A stretch of DNA of 64,000 nt from Syntrophosphaera sp035450685 (GTDB taxonomy: Bacteria > Cloacimonadota > Cloacimonadia > Cloacimonadales > Cloacimonadaceae): positions 39,640-103,639 of the forward strand of contig DAOTNF010000007.1 of the NCBI GenBank assembly GCA_035450685.1, written 5' to 3'. The translations under genes and the position numbers were made by a program. The notes under the pieces are model-generated. The model was not told the origin of the DNA. It worked only from the letters and a program-made list of their open reading frames with translations, and made no database searches. Position 1 is the first letter of the stretch; every line of letters starts with the position of its first letter. Shown in pieces: positions 1-9,747 of the stretch.

Positions 1-2
1 CG

Positions 3-197
3 CAGCCCCTGATCGACGAGTTTTTGGACGACGCGGTGCTGGCGGGTTTGCACAGCCTGCGCATCGTCCACGGCAAAGGCACCGGTGCCCTCAGAAACAA
101 GGTGCGCGACTATTTGAAAAGGAAAAAGCAGGTGATCTCGCTGGATACGCCCTCGCCCAGCGAAGGCGGCAGCGGGGTAACCCTGGTAAAGATATAG
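3..197 (+). CDS. mutS2: Endonuclease MutS2, C-terminal Smr domain (partial)
   Basis: The first 64 codons visible are open from the window edge to a TAG at 195-197. They read as a small MutS-related (Smr) nuclease domain: the string LRIVHGKGTGALRNKV carries the HGKGTGxLR signature of Smr domains, followed by a short basic stretch and a low-complexity tail. In MutS2 this domain sits at the extreme C terminus and nicks DNA to suppress recombination, or acts on stalled ribosomes. The MutS ATPase core would lie left of the window, so MutS2 rather than a free-standing Smr protein is inferred from the tail position. The stop lies 4 bases before the dnaG start, suggesting co-transcription. Confidence 0.75.
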   Translation, partial: QPLIDEFLDDAVLAGLHSLRIVHGKGTGALRNKVRDYLKRKKQVISLDTPSPSEGGSGVTLVKI

Positions 198-201
198 CGA
201 G

Positions 202-1929
202 ATGGAAAAAAGCCTGATAGAGCAGATTCGGCACTCCAACGACATCGTGGACGTGGTGCAGGGCTACCTGCCCCTCAAGCACGTGGGCGCCAACTGGAGA
301 GGTATCTGCCCCTTCCACAACGACACCAATCCCTCGCTCTATGTAAGCCAGCCCAAGCAAATCTTCAAATGTTTCGCCTGCGGCAAGGCGGGCAACGTCT
401 TCACCTTCGTGCAGGAATACGAAAAGCTCACCTTCATCGAGGCGGTCAAAAAGCTCGCCGCCCGCGTGGGCATCGCCATTCCGGAGTTTGAGCGCACCAA
501 GACCGTCTCCACCAAGCGCGACCAGTTGCTGGTCATCTATCGCAGCGCCAGGGATTTCTTTGCCTCCAGCCTCTTCGAGCATGGCTCATCCGTGCTTAAA
601 TACCTCGCCGGCCGTTCCTTCAGCGAGGAGACCGCCAAAGCTTTGGAGCTTGGCTATGCCCTCAACAGCGAAAAAGCCCTGCTCAACCACCTGCTCAAGG
701 AAGGCCACTCCGTTTCCCTGCTCAAGGAATCCGGCCTCTTCGGCAACTACTCCGGCAACCTGGTGGATTTCTTCCGCAACCGCCTCATGTTTCCCATCCA
801 CAACAACATCGGCGAGGTGATCGCCTTCGGCGGAAGAGTTTGGAATGACGCGGATACCGGGGTAAAGTATGTGAACTCCTCCGGCACCGAGCTCTACACC
901 AAGGGCAAAGAGCTATACGGCCTCTTCAAGACCAAATATGAGATCACCAAGGCTGGCTACGCGCTGATCTGCGAAGGATACTTTGACTTTCTGCGGCTCT
1001 ACGAGGCTGGTTTTATGAACTCCGTGGCCTCGCTTGGCACCGCCCTCACCGAAGACCAGATCTTCCTGCTTTCCCGCTATGCAAAGCGAATCTACATGCT
1101 CTATGACGGCGACAAAGCCGGCGTCAGCAACGCTATCCGCGCCGCCCTGATCTGCCTGGGGAAAGGATTGGAAGCCAACATCGTGGAACTGCCTCCCGAG
1201 CACGATCCGGACAGCTTTATCCTGGATGAGGGGGGGCCCGCCCTGCGCAAAAGGATCGCCTCCGCACAGCCCATCACCACCTTCCTGGCCCGCAAAGATT
1301 GGGACAGCCCGGAAAGCGAACGCATCGATATGCTGCTGGAGGCCGCCCGGGGTGTGAAGGATGCCGTGCAACGCGAATTGCTGGTGAAGGGCATCTCGGA
1401 AGCCTTCTCCGTCTCCACCGCCGCGCTCTTTTCCAAACTGGGGCAGATCGGCAGGCAGGCATCCGCCCGGACAGAGGAACGCGCACCCATCCTGGAAAGC
1501 CCTTCCGAAGAACGCTGGCTGCTTACTTTGGCCTTGCGTGACCGGGAATCGTTCAATTTTGTTGCCGAAGAGCTCACTCCCGATTATTTTATTAACAGTA
1601 TCAACCGCGAGCTCTACAAATATCTGCTGTCTGAAAGTTCAGATGCGGATTTCGAAGAGCCCGCCGCTTTGCTTGATAATATGGAAAATAAGGAGTTAAG
1701 GGATCTCTTGGCAGAGTTACTCTTTTCTGACCTGCAGGATATGAGCCTGAAAACACTGGTTGACCAGGTGCGGGTGCGCAAAATACAGCGCGATCTGGAG
1801 GACATTGACCGCCGCATCCTCGCAGAGCCGGGTAACTTCGATCTCCTGCGCTCCAAAATGGAACTCTTGAACACCTATCGCAATATGATCAACGGGCTTT
1901 CGCCCATCAACTTTATTAAGAACAATTAG
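202..1929 (+). CDS. dnaG: DNA primase DnaG
   Basis: 575-residue primase that makes RNA primers at the replication fork. An N-terminal CHC2 zinc-binding domain is visible with C36, H39, C57 and C60 (CPFH ... CFACG). A Toprim catalytic fold follows at about residues 250-340, with the conserved glutamate in LICEGYFD (about 256) and the DxD metal site in LYDGDKAG (about 302). The C-terminal third is less conserved and probably includes the helicase-binding region. The ATG at 202 follows the mutS2 stop closely. rpoD begins 17 bases after the stop. This is the classic dnaG-rpoD core of the macromolecular synthesis operon, here without rpsU. Confidence 0.97.
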   Translation: MEKSLIEQIRHSNDIVDVVQGYLPLKHVGANWRGICPFHNDTNPSLYVSQPKQIFKCFACGKAGNVFTFVQEYEKLTFIEAVKKLAARVGIAIPEFERTKTVSTKRDQLLVIYRSARDFFASSLFEHGSSVLKYLAGRSFSEETAKALELGYALNSEKALLNHLLKEGHSVSLLKESGLFGNYSGNLVDFFRNRLMFPIHNNIGEVIAFGGRVWNDADTGVKYVNSSGTELYTKGKELYGLFKTKYEITKAGYALICEGYFDFLRLYEAGFMNSVASLGTALTEDQIFLLSRYAKRIYMLYDGDKAGVSNAIRAALICLGKGLEANIVELPPEHDPDSFILDEGGPALRKRIASAQPITTFLARKDWDSPESERIDMLLEAARGVKDAVQRELLVKGISEAFSVSTAALFSKLGQIGRQASARTEERAPILESPSEERWLLTLALRDRESFNFVAEELTPDYFINSINRELYKYLLSESSDADFEEPAALLDNMENKELRDLLAELLFSDLQDMSLKTLVDQVRVRKIQRDLEDIDRRILAEPGNFDLLRSKMELLNTYRNMINGLSPINFIKNN

Positions 1930-1946
1930 CCTCGCAAGGAGCTTTG

Positions 1947-3686
<1,740 letters not shown>

Positions 3687-3703
3687 GACGCTGGTGAGGA
3701 ATA

Positions 3704-4285
3704 ATGCGTTTGTTCTCTTACATTGTAGCTAATGATAGAGGCTTTGCCCCAAACCCTTTTTGGGGGTATTGCACCCTTGCTACCTGTAAACCCAAGATCA
3801 GGAATGCTGCCCAAAAAGGAGACTGGATCGTTGGACTCAGCCCCAAGGCTCTGGAAAACAAACTCGTCTATGCGATGAAAGTGGAAGAAAAACTTACGCA
3901 CGACCAATACTTCAACGACCCCCGCTTTGCTGCAAAGAAACCAGAGCCAGAATCTCCGGTCTCCAAAAGAAAATGTGGAGACAACATGTACTACCGCGCC
4001 AAGTGCAATGGCCTTTACGAGCAGAGGAAAAGTGCTATTCATGGCGCGGAAGATTTCAAGCGAGATACAAGCTCTGAATATGTTCTTATCTCAGCCAAGG
4101 ATGGTTTCTATTACTTTGGCAAAGACGCGAAAGAGCTACCTTCCGGAATCTTGCAGAAGATCGTGGTAGGCAGAGGACACAGAAGCAATTTCGAGCCAAG
4201 TACTATAAAAGGAGTTATCGAATTCATAAGCCGTTTACCCAAAGGTATTAATGGCGAACCAAGAGATATTACAACGTTACAATAA
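3704..4285 (+). CDS. Nmad2 family putative nucleotide-modification protein
   Basis: 193 residues. The N terminus (RLFSYIVANDRGFAPNPFWG, then CTLATCKPKIRNAA and GDWIVGL) matches the conserved opening of the Nmad2 family, predicted from comparative genomics to take part in DNA base hypermodification or its sensing. The biochemical reaction is unknown. It starts with ATG after GAGG, and the next gene (Nmad3) begins 14 bases after the stop, so the two probably form one operon. The DNA is visibly AT-richer than the flanking dnaG-rpoD, which suggests acquisition by transfer. The family call rests on recalled sequence patterns, not on a search. Confidence 0.8.
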   Translation: MRLFSYIVANDRGFAPNPFWGYCTLATCKPKIRNAAQKGDWIVGLSPKALENKLVYAMKVEEKLTHDQYFNDPRFAAKKPEPESPVSKRKCGDNMYYRAKCNGLYEQRKSAIHGAEDFKRDTSSEYVLISAKDGFYYFGKDAKELPSGILQKIVVGRGHRSNFEPSTIKGVIEFISRLPKGINGEPRDITTLQ

Positions 4286-4299
4286 TCAAGGAGTAAACA

Positions 4300-5187
4300 A
4301 TGAAAATCATTTTTTCTCGCAAGGGCTTTGACAGCAGCAATGGCGGCTCACCCAGTCCTATTCTTGAGGATGGCACCATAGTATCATTACCAATCCCGGA
4401 ATTGAATTGTGACGGGAAATACTCGATAAGATACAAAGACCTGAAACCTCATGACGTGGATTTGGAAAATCTGATTGACGATCTCGCCGTTAAAACATCA
4501 AAAGGAAAAGTCAGAAGTAAAAACTATGCCCACTTTGACCCTGATATCTGCGAAAACGCCTACTCGCCTCGCATAACAGGCTGGCGTGGCTTGTTTGGAC
4601 AATGCCATGCTGCCCAGGGCCATCTTAGGAACCAAGGTGTGGGTATTGGTGACCTGTTTCTATTCTATGGGCTTTATCAAAGAGTGAGGAAAGTTAATGA
4701 AAAATACTTTTACGACAAATCAGCCAGACCCATACACCTGATCTGGGGCTGGATGCAGATCGGCGATATTGTTGATGTCGCCAAGGAGCAGTCAGGCAAG
4801 CAGCCCAAGTACCCTTGGGCAAAATATCATCCGCATTATCATTTCCAGAATCAACGCGTCAACAACACCCTCTACGTTGCCAGTGAAACGCTTAACATAG
4901 AAGCGCTTGGAGGGAACAAAATCAAAGGTTACGGGGTGTTTGAGCACTACCGGGAAGAACTCCAACTAACTGACCCGGATAAGGACAAAACAAGCTATTG
5001 GAGATTACCGGCATGGATGTATCGGGAGAACAAGGAATCTTGCCCGCTAACTTATAACGCTAAAAGGGAATGGAAACTCGAGAACGGCTACGCCAGATTG
5101 AAGTCGTTTACAATAGGGCAAGAATATGTGTATTCAGGTCGCATATCGCAAGAAGCATTGAAATGGTTACGCGGATTGTTGAGTTAG
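4300..5187 (+). CDS. Nmad3 family putative nucleotide-modification protein
   Basis: 295 residues starting MKIIFSRKGFDSSNGG followed by PSPILEDGTIVSLPIP, the hallmark opening of the Nmad3 family, which is commonly found beside Nmad2. Later conserved patches include HFDPDICENAY and FGQCHAAQGHLRNQGVG. A perfect AAGGAG lies just before the ATG at 4300. Nmad3 is predicted to belong to nucleic-acid base-modification systems; its substrate and activity are not established. Together with Nmad2 it forms a two-gene unit convergent with an AbiE toxin-antitoxin pair, consistent with a phage-defence or mobile-element context (inference). Confidence 0.8.
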   Translation: MKIIFSRKGFDSSNGGSPSPILEDGTIVSLPIPELNCDGKYSIRYKDLKPHDVDLENLIDDLAVKTSKGKVRSKNYAHFDPDICENAYSPRITGWRGLFGQCHAAQGHLRNQGVGIGDLFLFYGLYQRVRKVNEKYFYDKSARPIHLIWGWMQIGDIVDVAKEQSGKQPKYPWAKYHPHYHFQNQRVNNTLYVASETLNIEALGGNKIKGYGVFEHYREELQLTDPDKDKTSYWRLPAWMYRENKESCPLTYNAKREWKLENGYARLKSFTIGQEYVYSGRISQEALKWLRGLLS

Positions 5188-5304
5188 AGCGTGGGAAGTA
5201 AAGGATTGCGGACAACCCGGAATATCACGCTCAACAGCGGCAAAGCTTTTCTACCGAGATAATAAAATGAGATAGTGAATAACCTGTCAAGCAAAATATC
5301 CCTG

Positions 5305-5364
5305 ATTACGCAGTTATACTCTTGTAATACGCCCCTTATTACGCGGATATACTCTTGTAATACG
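5305..5364. repeat. Two tandem 27-nt near-identical repeats between convergent genes
   Basis: Units at 5305-5331 and 5338-5364 differ at two positions and share the core TATACTCTTGTAATACG. They are separated by CCCCTT and lie between the 3' ends of the Nmad3 and AbiEii genes. The pieces GTAAT and ATTAC also form an inverted pair across the spacer. No terminator-like T tract is evident. Their role is unknown; a protein-binding site or recombination junction is possible. Confidence 0.6.
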
Positions 5365-5404
5365 GGGTATTATTTGTTTCTAATTTGGTCTCTTCCCATC
5401 TGGA

Positions 5405-6271
5405 CTACTCCAGTTTAATCCTCTCCACCAGGTCACTGAACAGCTCTTGCGACCAGTTTTGGAGCGCGGCGGGATTGGGAACGAAGGGCTGGACATCCTG
5501 TCTGGCCTGGATAAAATCTACCTCAGCGATCCTGTCGCGTAGCAAGGTCTGGAAAGAAACCGCGTCCAGTGAAGATTCCAGCCCAAGGTGACCGCTCTGT
5601 TTCAAGCGGGCTTCCAGATGCGCCAGATTAAGGGGAGTCCCGTTGCGGACAAACCAGATCAGATCGTACCAATCCCGGCCTTTGACCCGGGACGTCCAGC
5701 CGCGGGCCAAAACCGCGTGCATCTTGCCCGCAAAGAGATCGGGAAGGCTCATCACGCGGACGCTGAAAGGAATTGGTTCAAGCAGGAAGCGGCTTTCGCT
5801 GTCAAATCCACAGGGTGGATGGGGATCGAGCTCGAATTTCACGCTGCTAACCTCATCGCGATGCAAACGGGTAAGTTCGGTGCTTGGGATTTTTAGATCG
5901 ATCAGGGTTTTCAGGGTGTTGGCTTTGATGAAGGCGGATTCGATCTGGCTGGCTTTTTTCTCCGCTACATCCACTTCAGCTTTGATCCCCCAAGCCTCCA
6001 ATTCCTGGCGTACGGAGTTCAGATAAGCCTTCAGGCGGAAATCCGGTTTTTCCTCCAACAGTGAGAAATCCAGGTCTTCCGACCAGCGATCCAGGCCATA
6101 CAGCATCCGCAGTGCCGTTCCGCCGTAGAAAGCGGCGTGTTCAAAGAAGGTTCCCCGCCAGAGTCCCAGCAGGCAGATTTTCTGAATTGCCTCACGCAGT
6201 CCACGGCGATAACCGTCCGCGTTGCCAGGCTCATATCCGTTCAGGAGAGAGTGCAGGGGATGGGTATTCAT
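5405..6271 (-). CDS. AbiEii-type nucleotidyltransferase toxin
   Basis: 288 residues. A DUF1814/AbiEii nucleotidyltransferase core is visible: the GGTALRMLYGL motif (residues 50-60) is followed by RWSEDLDFSL, giving the GG/DxD-type nucleotide-binding and metal site (D66, D68). A second conserved patch, FAGKMHAVLARGWTSRVKGR followed by DWYD, fits the same family. Such toxins transfer nucleotides, for example onto tRNA acceptor ends, and cause growth arrest in abortive phage infection. The start overlaps the AbiEi antitoxin stop by 4 bases (ATGA), a typical coupled toxin-antitoxin arrangement with the antitoxin first. Confidence 0.88.
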   Translation of the reverse strand: MNTHPLHSLLNGYEPGNADGYRRGLREAIQKICLLGLWRGTFFEHAAFYGGTALRMLYGLDRWSEDLDFSLLEEKPDFRLKAYLNSVRQELEAWGIKAEVDVAEKKASQIESAFIKANTLKTLIDLKIPSTELTRLHRDEVSSVKFELDPHPPCGFDSESRFLLEPIPFSVRVMSLPDLFAGKMHAVLARGWTSRVKGRDWYDLIWFVRNGTPLNLAHLEARLKQSGHLGLESSLDAVSFQTLLRDRIAEVDFIQARQDVQPFVPNPAALQNWSQELFSDLVERIKLE

Positions 6272-6879
6272 GTTGTCAACTCCTTTAGCAGTTTGAGGTT
6301 GCGCTTTCCCGCCAGGCCAGCCAGACGCGAGATCAGCTTTCTGTCCAGGTCGCGCAGGTGGGTAATATCGATCCGCAGGTCTTCAAAGAGATAACGCTCC
6401 AAAGCATCGGCATCTTCCAGGGGAGGGGCAAAATACAGCTTGTCGCAGAGAGCCTTCTCCGGAGTGGCAATCAGATAGCTGGTGTCCCCGACTTTCCGCG
6501 ACAGATAGCCCTGGCAGTAATAAGTGGGCTTGAGATGCTGGTAGCTAAAGGTTCCCACGGCGGTCTCATAGGTCTTTCGGCTTCCGGTGGTGACTGAAGT
6601 GACCTGGAAAGCCAGTTCCGGAATGAGGCCGTGCCTGGCCAGGGCGTAATCCAGAGAAACATAGGAAGGCCCGTAAAGGAGATTGGCAACAAGCTCGGGA
6701 ACAAGATTCCTGCCAAAGCGCTTTGAGAGGACATAGAGGCCGTTCTTCAACGCAATGATCTCCCCGGAATTCAGCAGCTTGCTGATCTTGTTACGGGGAT
6801 AGCGGTAGCCGCTGAACAAGCCCTTCAGATACTGATGGTCGAAGGGCTGATGGGTGACATCTACCAACTGATCTGTCAT
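6268..6879 (-). CDS. AbiEi-type antitoxin / transcriptional regulator
   Basis: 203 residues from the ATG at 6879, which is preceded by a strong GGAGG five bases upstream. An upstream in-frame start at 6912 lacks this signal. The sequence has a winged-helix-like N terminus (YRYPRNKISKLLNSGEIIALKNGLYVL, cited as two parts: YPRNKISKLLNSGEI and ALKNGLYVL) and the AbiEi patches YGPSYVSLDYALARHGLIPE and ATPEKALCDKLYF. Antitoxins of this type neutralise AbiEii and repress their own operon. It overlaps the toxin start by 4 bases. The upstream region 6890-6935 contains repeated TTGAC words that could belong to the promoter or operator. Confidence 0.85.
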   Translation of the reverse strand: MTDQLVDVTHQPFDHQYLKGLFSGYRYPRNKISKLLNSGEIIALKNGLYVLSKRFGRNLVPELVANLLYGPSYVSLDYALARHGLIPELAFQVTSVTTGSRKTYETAVGTFSYQHLKPTYYCQGYLSRKVGDTSYLIATPEKALCDKLYFAPPLEDADALERYLFEDLRIDITHLRDLDRKLISRLAGLAGKRNLKLLKELTT

Positions 6880-7326
6880 TTTACCTCCAGTTTGTGGACA
6901 ATGTGTCAACATACTGGCATCACGTCAAGAGAAATATTCCTGGCTTAACATCATCATTTCAGATAAGTTAAAGATGATTTCCCTGGTTTCTGTTTGCTGT
7001 TGCAGGAAGGTGGAAAGGTTCCCTTCGTGGTGAGGTGGTGTCGTGGTGACGTGATGTCGTGGCGGAGTGGTGACCGTGAGATGGAGATAGAACGCGGATG
7101 ACAGGATCTTTGAAGGTGGAAAGGTGTAAAGGTGGAATGGTGGAAAGGTTCCTCGAAACAAGCCCTACCAGACCATATACTGTGTCATCCCGGGCTTGAC
7201 CCGGGATCCAGTCTTTTAGAAACAACCAGCCATTCTTAATACAGACCATCCCCAGACTAAAAAGCGTGTCATCCCGGGCAGACGGGGCCCCTCTGGGGTG
7301 TCTGACCCGGGATCCAGTGCACAAGG

Positions 7327-7409
7327 GTGGCAAAGTCCATTTGCCACAGAGACCGGAGGTCTCTCCCAAACAGGCAACTCCGTTGCCTCTGCCGAACGGA
7401 CTTCGGCAG
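7327..7409 (+). repeat. 83-nt four-hairpin element, copy A
   Basis: Four consecutive stem-loops: GTGGCAAA/TTTGCCAC, AGAGACC/GGTCTCT, GGCAAC/GTTGCC and CTGCCGAA/TTCGGCAG. The first loop (GTCCA here) is complementary over four bases to the fourth (CGGAC), and the second (GGA) to the third (TCC). It is flanked by CCCGGG-type repeat pieces on the left and a CCGCGTATAT piece on the right, the same arrangement as the other copies. Confidence 0.7.
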
Positions 7410-7631
7410 CCCTTGAATTATCCGCGTATATCCACGTGAACCTTGGAACCCGGGATCCAGTCTTTTGAAACAACCGTGGGAAGGTGAAATGAAATCCAAT
7501 TGTAATAACGCAAACTAAACAGTATTATCCCAGAAAGACGATACATCTGCGACACACAGGAGCCAAAAGCCGGATTCCCCTCCTCCCTCCCATATCGCTA
7601 TCATTTTACCCCGCAAAGCATTAGCCCATCA

Positions 7632-7672
7632 TCCTTAGGTCATCCTTATAAATTATAAGGTTGACCCCAGGA
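7632..7672. repeat. Palindromic element P1 (CTTATAAATTATAAG core)
   Basis: An imperfect inverted repeat with arms starting TCCTTAGGTCA and a central CCTTATAAATTATAAGG. The right arm has drifted to GACCCCAGGA. About 50 bases downstream a shared tail, CCATAATATATAGGTGCTAC, recurs at the 14.5-kb copy. Related palindromes lie at 14439, 23581, 30844, 46561 and 57030. Confidence 0.65.
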
Positions 7673-8383
7673 AGACCCACGCCAGAGTGCCGGATGCAAA
7701 TGAGGCCCACCCCCATAATATATAGGTGCTACGATGAGGTCGTGGAAAGGTGGAAAGGTGAAATGGTGGAATGGTTCCCCCGAAACAAGTCCACCAAACT
7801 ATGGACTACGTTATCACGGGTAGACTGGATCCCAAGTCAAGCGTGCTTGCACCAAATAACGCGGCGTATAGCTGGATGTGTTTTGTTTTGTGGTCGGATG
7901 GTTATTTGAGGCCAAAAAGACTGGATCACGGCTCAAACCACCCCTCCGGATCGTTACCGATCCGGCGAAGACCCCGGTAGGCCGTGATGACACACTTTTA
8001 GTCTGAGTTGGTTTGTATCAGGGCTGGATGGTCGTTTCTAAAAAACTGGATCCCGGGTCAAGTCACCCCACCAAACCGCTACACGCTTTGGCGGGGACCC
8101 CGACAGCCCGGGATGACACGTTTTTAGTCTGAGGGGAGATTTGTTTTGGTGCTGAGTTGTCGTTTTCAAAAGACTGGATCACGGGTAAGCCACCCCAGAG
8201 GGGCCCCGACTTCCCGTGATGACACAGAATATAGCTTGGCGGACTTGTTCTGGGCTGCGTCCACCATCAACACGTCACCACGACACCACGACACCACGAG
8301 TTCCTTTCCATCATTTCACCTTTCCACCTTTCCACCTCAAAACACCTTTCCACGGACTTTTAGAACTCAAGTCCGCGTGGTGC

Positions 8384-8803
8384 TCAGCCGCGGCGGATCA
8401 TGGTGATATAGCCGTCGAGGTCGGTGAAGCCGCAACTGTGGTAGAGATGGCGGGCGGCGGGGTTGTCGCGGTGGACTTCCAGTTTGGGTTGAAAGCCTTT
8501 CTCGTGGGCAATCTGCAGGGCCTCCTGCAGCAGCAGCCTGCCAATGCCGCGGTTTTGCAGGGCAGGTTCCACCGCCATATGGTGGATGTAGAGGCGACGG
8601 AAGTCGTGGCTTAGCCAGGCTGTTCCGGCCAGTTCTTCATCTTCCCAGGCCAGCAGCATGATGCCGCCGTTGTCCAGATTGTAGCGCACCGAGGCCAGGT
8701 CATCCATGCGGGCAGGATTGCTGATGCCGGTATTCACCCAGATGCGGGTAATACTCTCAAAGAGAGGCTCATCCAGCGCCCGGGCGTGGGTGATGGTGGT
8801 CAA
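8384..8803 (-). CDS. GNAT family N-acetyltransferase
   Basis: 139 residues with a typical GNAT fold: a central strand LYIHHMAVEPALQNRGIGRL contains the acetyl-CoA pyrophosphate-binding Q/R-x-x-G-x-G/A motif (QNRGIG), followed by LLLQEALQIAHEKG and the C-terminal AARHLYHSCGF. The start is TTG at 8803, preceded by GGAAGG and overlapping the stop of the DUF4340 gene; no upstream ATG fits. The acetylated substrate cannot be inferred. It is the last gene of the export-type operon running from 14250. Confidence 0.8.
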   Translation of the reverse strand: MTTITHARALDEPLFESITRIWVNTGISNPARMDDLASVRYNLDNGGIMLLAWEDEELAGTAWLSHDFRRLYIHHMAVEPALQNRGIGRLLLQEALQIAHEKGFQPKLEVHRDNPAARHLYHSCGFTDLDGYITMIRRG

Positions 8804-9747
8804 ATGGCGCCTTCCGGGGGCAACTCCCCCACCCTGGCATTGAAGAGCGGGGCATGCCGGGTGAAGCGGAACACGGTGTCGAAGATCACCTCAAAATACA
8901 TATCCGGGTGGTTGTCCACTGTCATCAGATAGTTGTCGCCATACTTGTAAAACCTGATCTGGCGCTGGCTTTTGTCGGTGAGCAGGATGTCCACCTCACA
9001 GACCGGATCGCCCAAATCCTGGAGCGCGGGAGCTTCCTCTCCCTGCATGACGTTGTAGGCATCCAGTTTGGCGAGGATGTTCTGGATTTTGGCCATGGTC
9101 ACGTTACCGGGCGGCACGTCAAACTCCGCGATCTTGTCCTTAAAATGCCAGAGATCGGCGTTGCGGCTGAGCACGTAGCTGTTTTTGGGATGGCGCACCG
9201 ATATCCGGAAAAGCCGGTCGGGGCTAATGCTGAGCACATTGGGCTTACGCCAGTAAGGCAGGTCGGGCTGATATTCGGAGGCCACTTTCTGGCGAATCTG
9301 ATAGACCTTGTCCTGCCCCGCGTAGCGGAAGTAGTCGAAAGGATGCCCCAGATTGGCAAAGAGCGCCTGCGTCCGCAATCTGTCTTTGGTATCCCACACC
9401 TTCACCCAGAAGGCCAGGGAGTCCTGCAACTGATAGCTGGCGACGGCTTCGCTGCCTTCTCCGATGACGGTGGTGGCATATTTGCCCTTGATCACGTCGC
9501 GGAAGAAGAGGCCAAAGCGGTCGGGCTCCACATCCCAGTCGATGGGCTGGCTTATCTTCCAGCCTTGCGTGGTTTTGGAGAAGACGATCTTTCTTTCCCC
9601 CTGGGAAATCTCGATCCGCCCCACATGCAGCGAATCCACCGCGAACACCGGCTTGAGGCTTTCCCGCGGGGAACGCGAACGCAGCAAGATGTAGCCCGCC
9701 ACCAGGAGCAACAGGATGAGCAGCAGGATCAGTTGGTTGCGCTTCAT
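8800..9747 (-). CDS. DUF4340 domain-containing membrane-anchored protein
   Basis: 315 residues. A single N-terminal membrane anchor (LILLLILLLLVAGYILL) is followed by a periplasmic domain resembling DUF4340, with patches such as IVFSKTTQGWKISQPIDWDV and WKVWDTKD-like segments. DUF4340 proteins regularly follow GldG-like genes in ABC-export operons; their molecular role is not known. The start overlaps the GldG stop by 4 bases (ATGA), indicating translational coupling. Confidence 0.75.
   Translation of the reverse strand: MKRNQLILLLILLLLVAGYILLRSRSPRESLKPVFAVDSLHVGRIEISQGERKIVFSKTTQGWKISQPIDWDVEPDRFGLFFRDVIKGKYATTVIGEGSEAVASYQLQDSLAFWVKVWDTKDRLRTQALFANLGHPFDYFRYAGQDKVYQIRQKVASEYQPDLPYWRKPNVLSISPDRLFRISVRHPKNSYVLSRNADLWHFKDKIAEFDVPPGNVTMAKIQNILAKLDAYNVMQGEEAPALQDLGDPVCEVDILLTDKSQRQIRFYKYGDNYLMTVDNHPDMYFEVIFDTVFRFTRHAPLFNARVGELPPEGAI

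Larger units (their letters stand above)
6880..8383. repeat. Repeat island 1 (no intact gene)
   Basis: About 1.5 kb without a credible gene, made of reusable pieces. A composite unit of purine-rich GGTGGAAAGG runs, a GAAACAAG linker and a CCCGGG...CCCGGG hairpin ending GATCCAGTCTTTT occurs in plus orientation near 7080-7220 and 7741-7835. It occurs in minus orientation near 7913-8000, 8040-8120 and 8165-8345, making the island a loose inverted pair. Hairpin loops vary in length and content between copies. An 83-nt four-hairpin element sits at 7327-7409 and a 41-nt palindrome at 7632-7672. Short runs of CACGACACCA-type tandem repeats occur near 8275-8300, with the complement near 7036-7065. 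Confidence 0.7.

Noticed and set aside
7189..7480. CCCGGG hairpin repeats as a possible second CRISPR array
   Set aside because: Units are irregularly spaced, vary in length, occur in both orientations and are scattered over the window.
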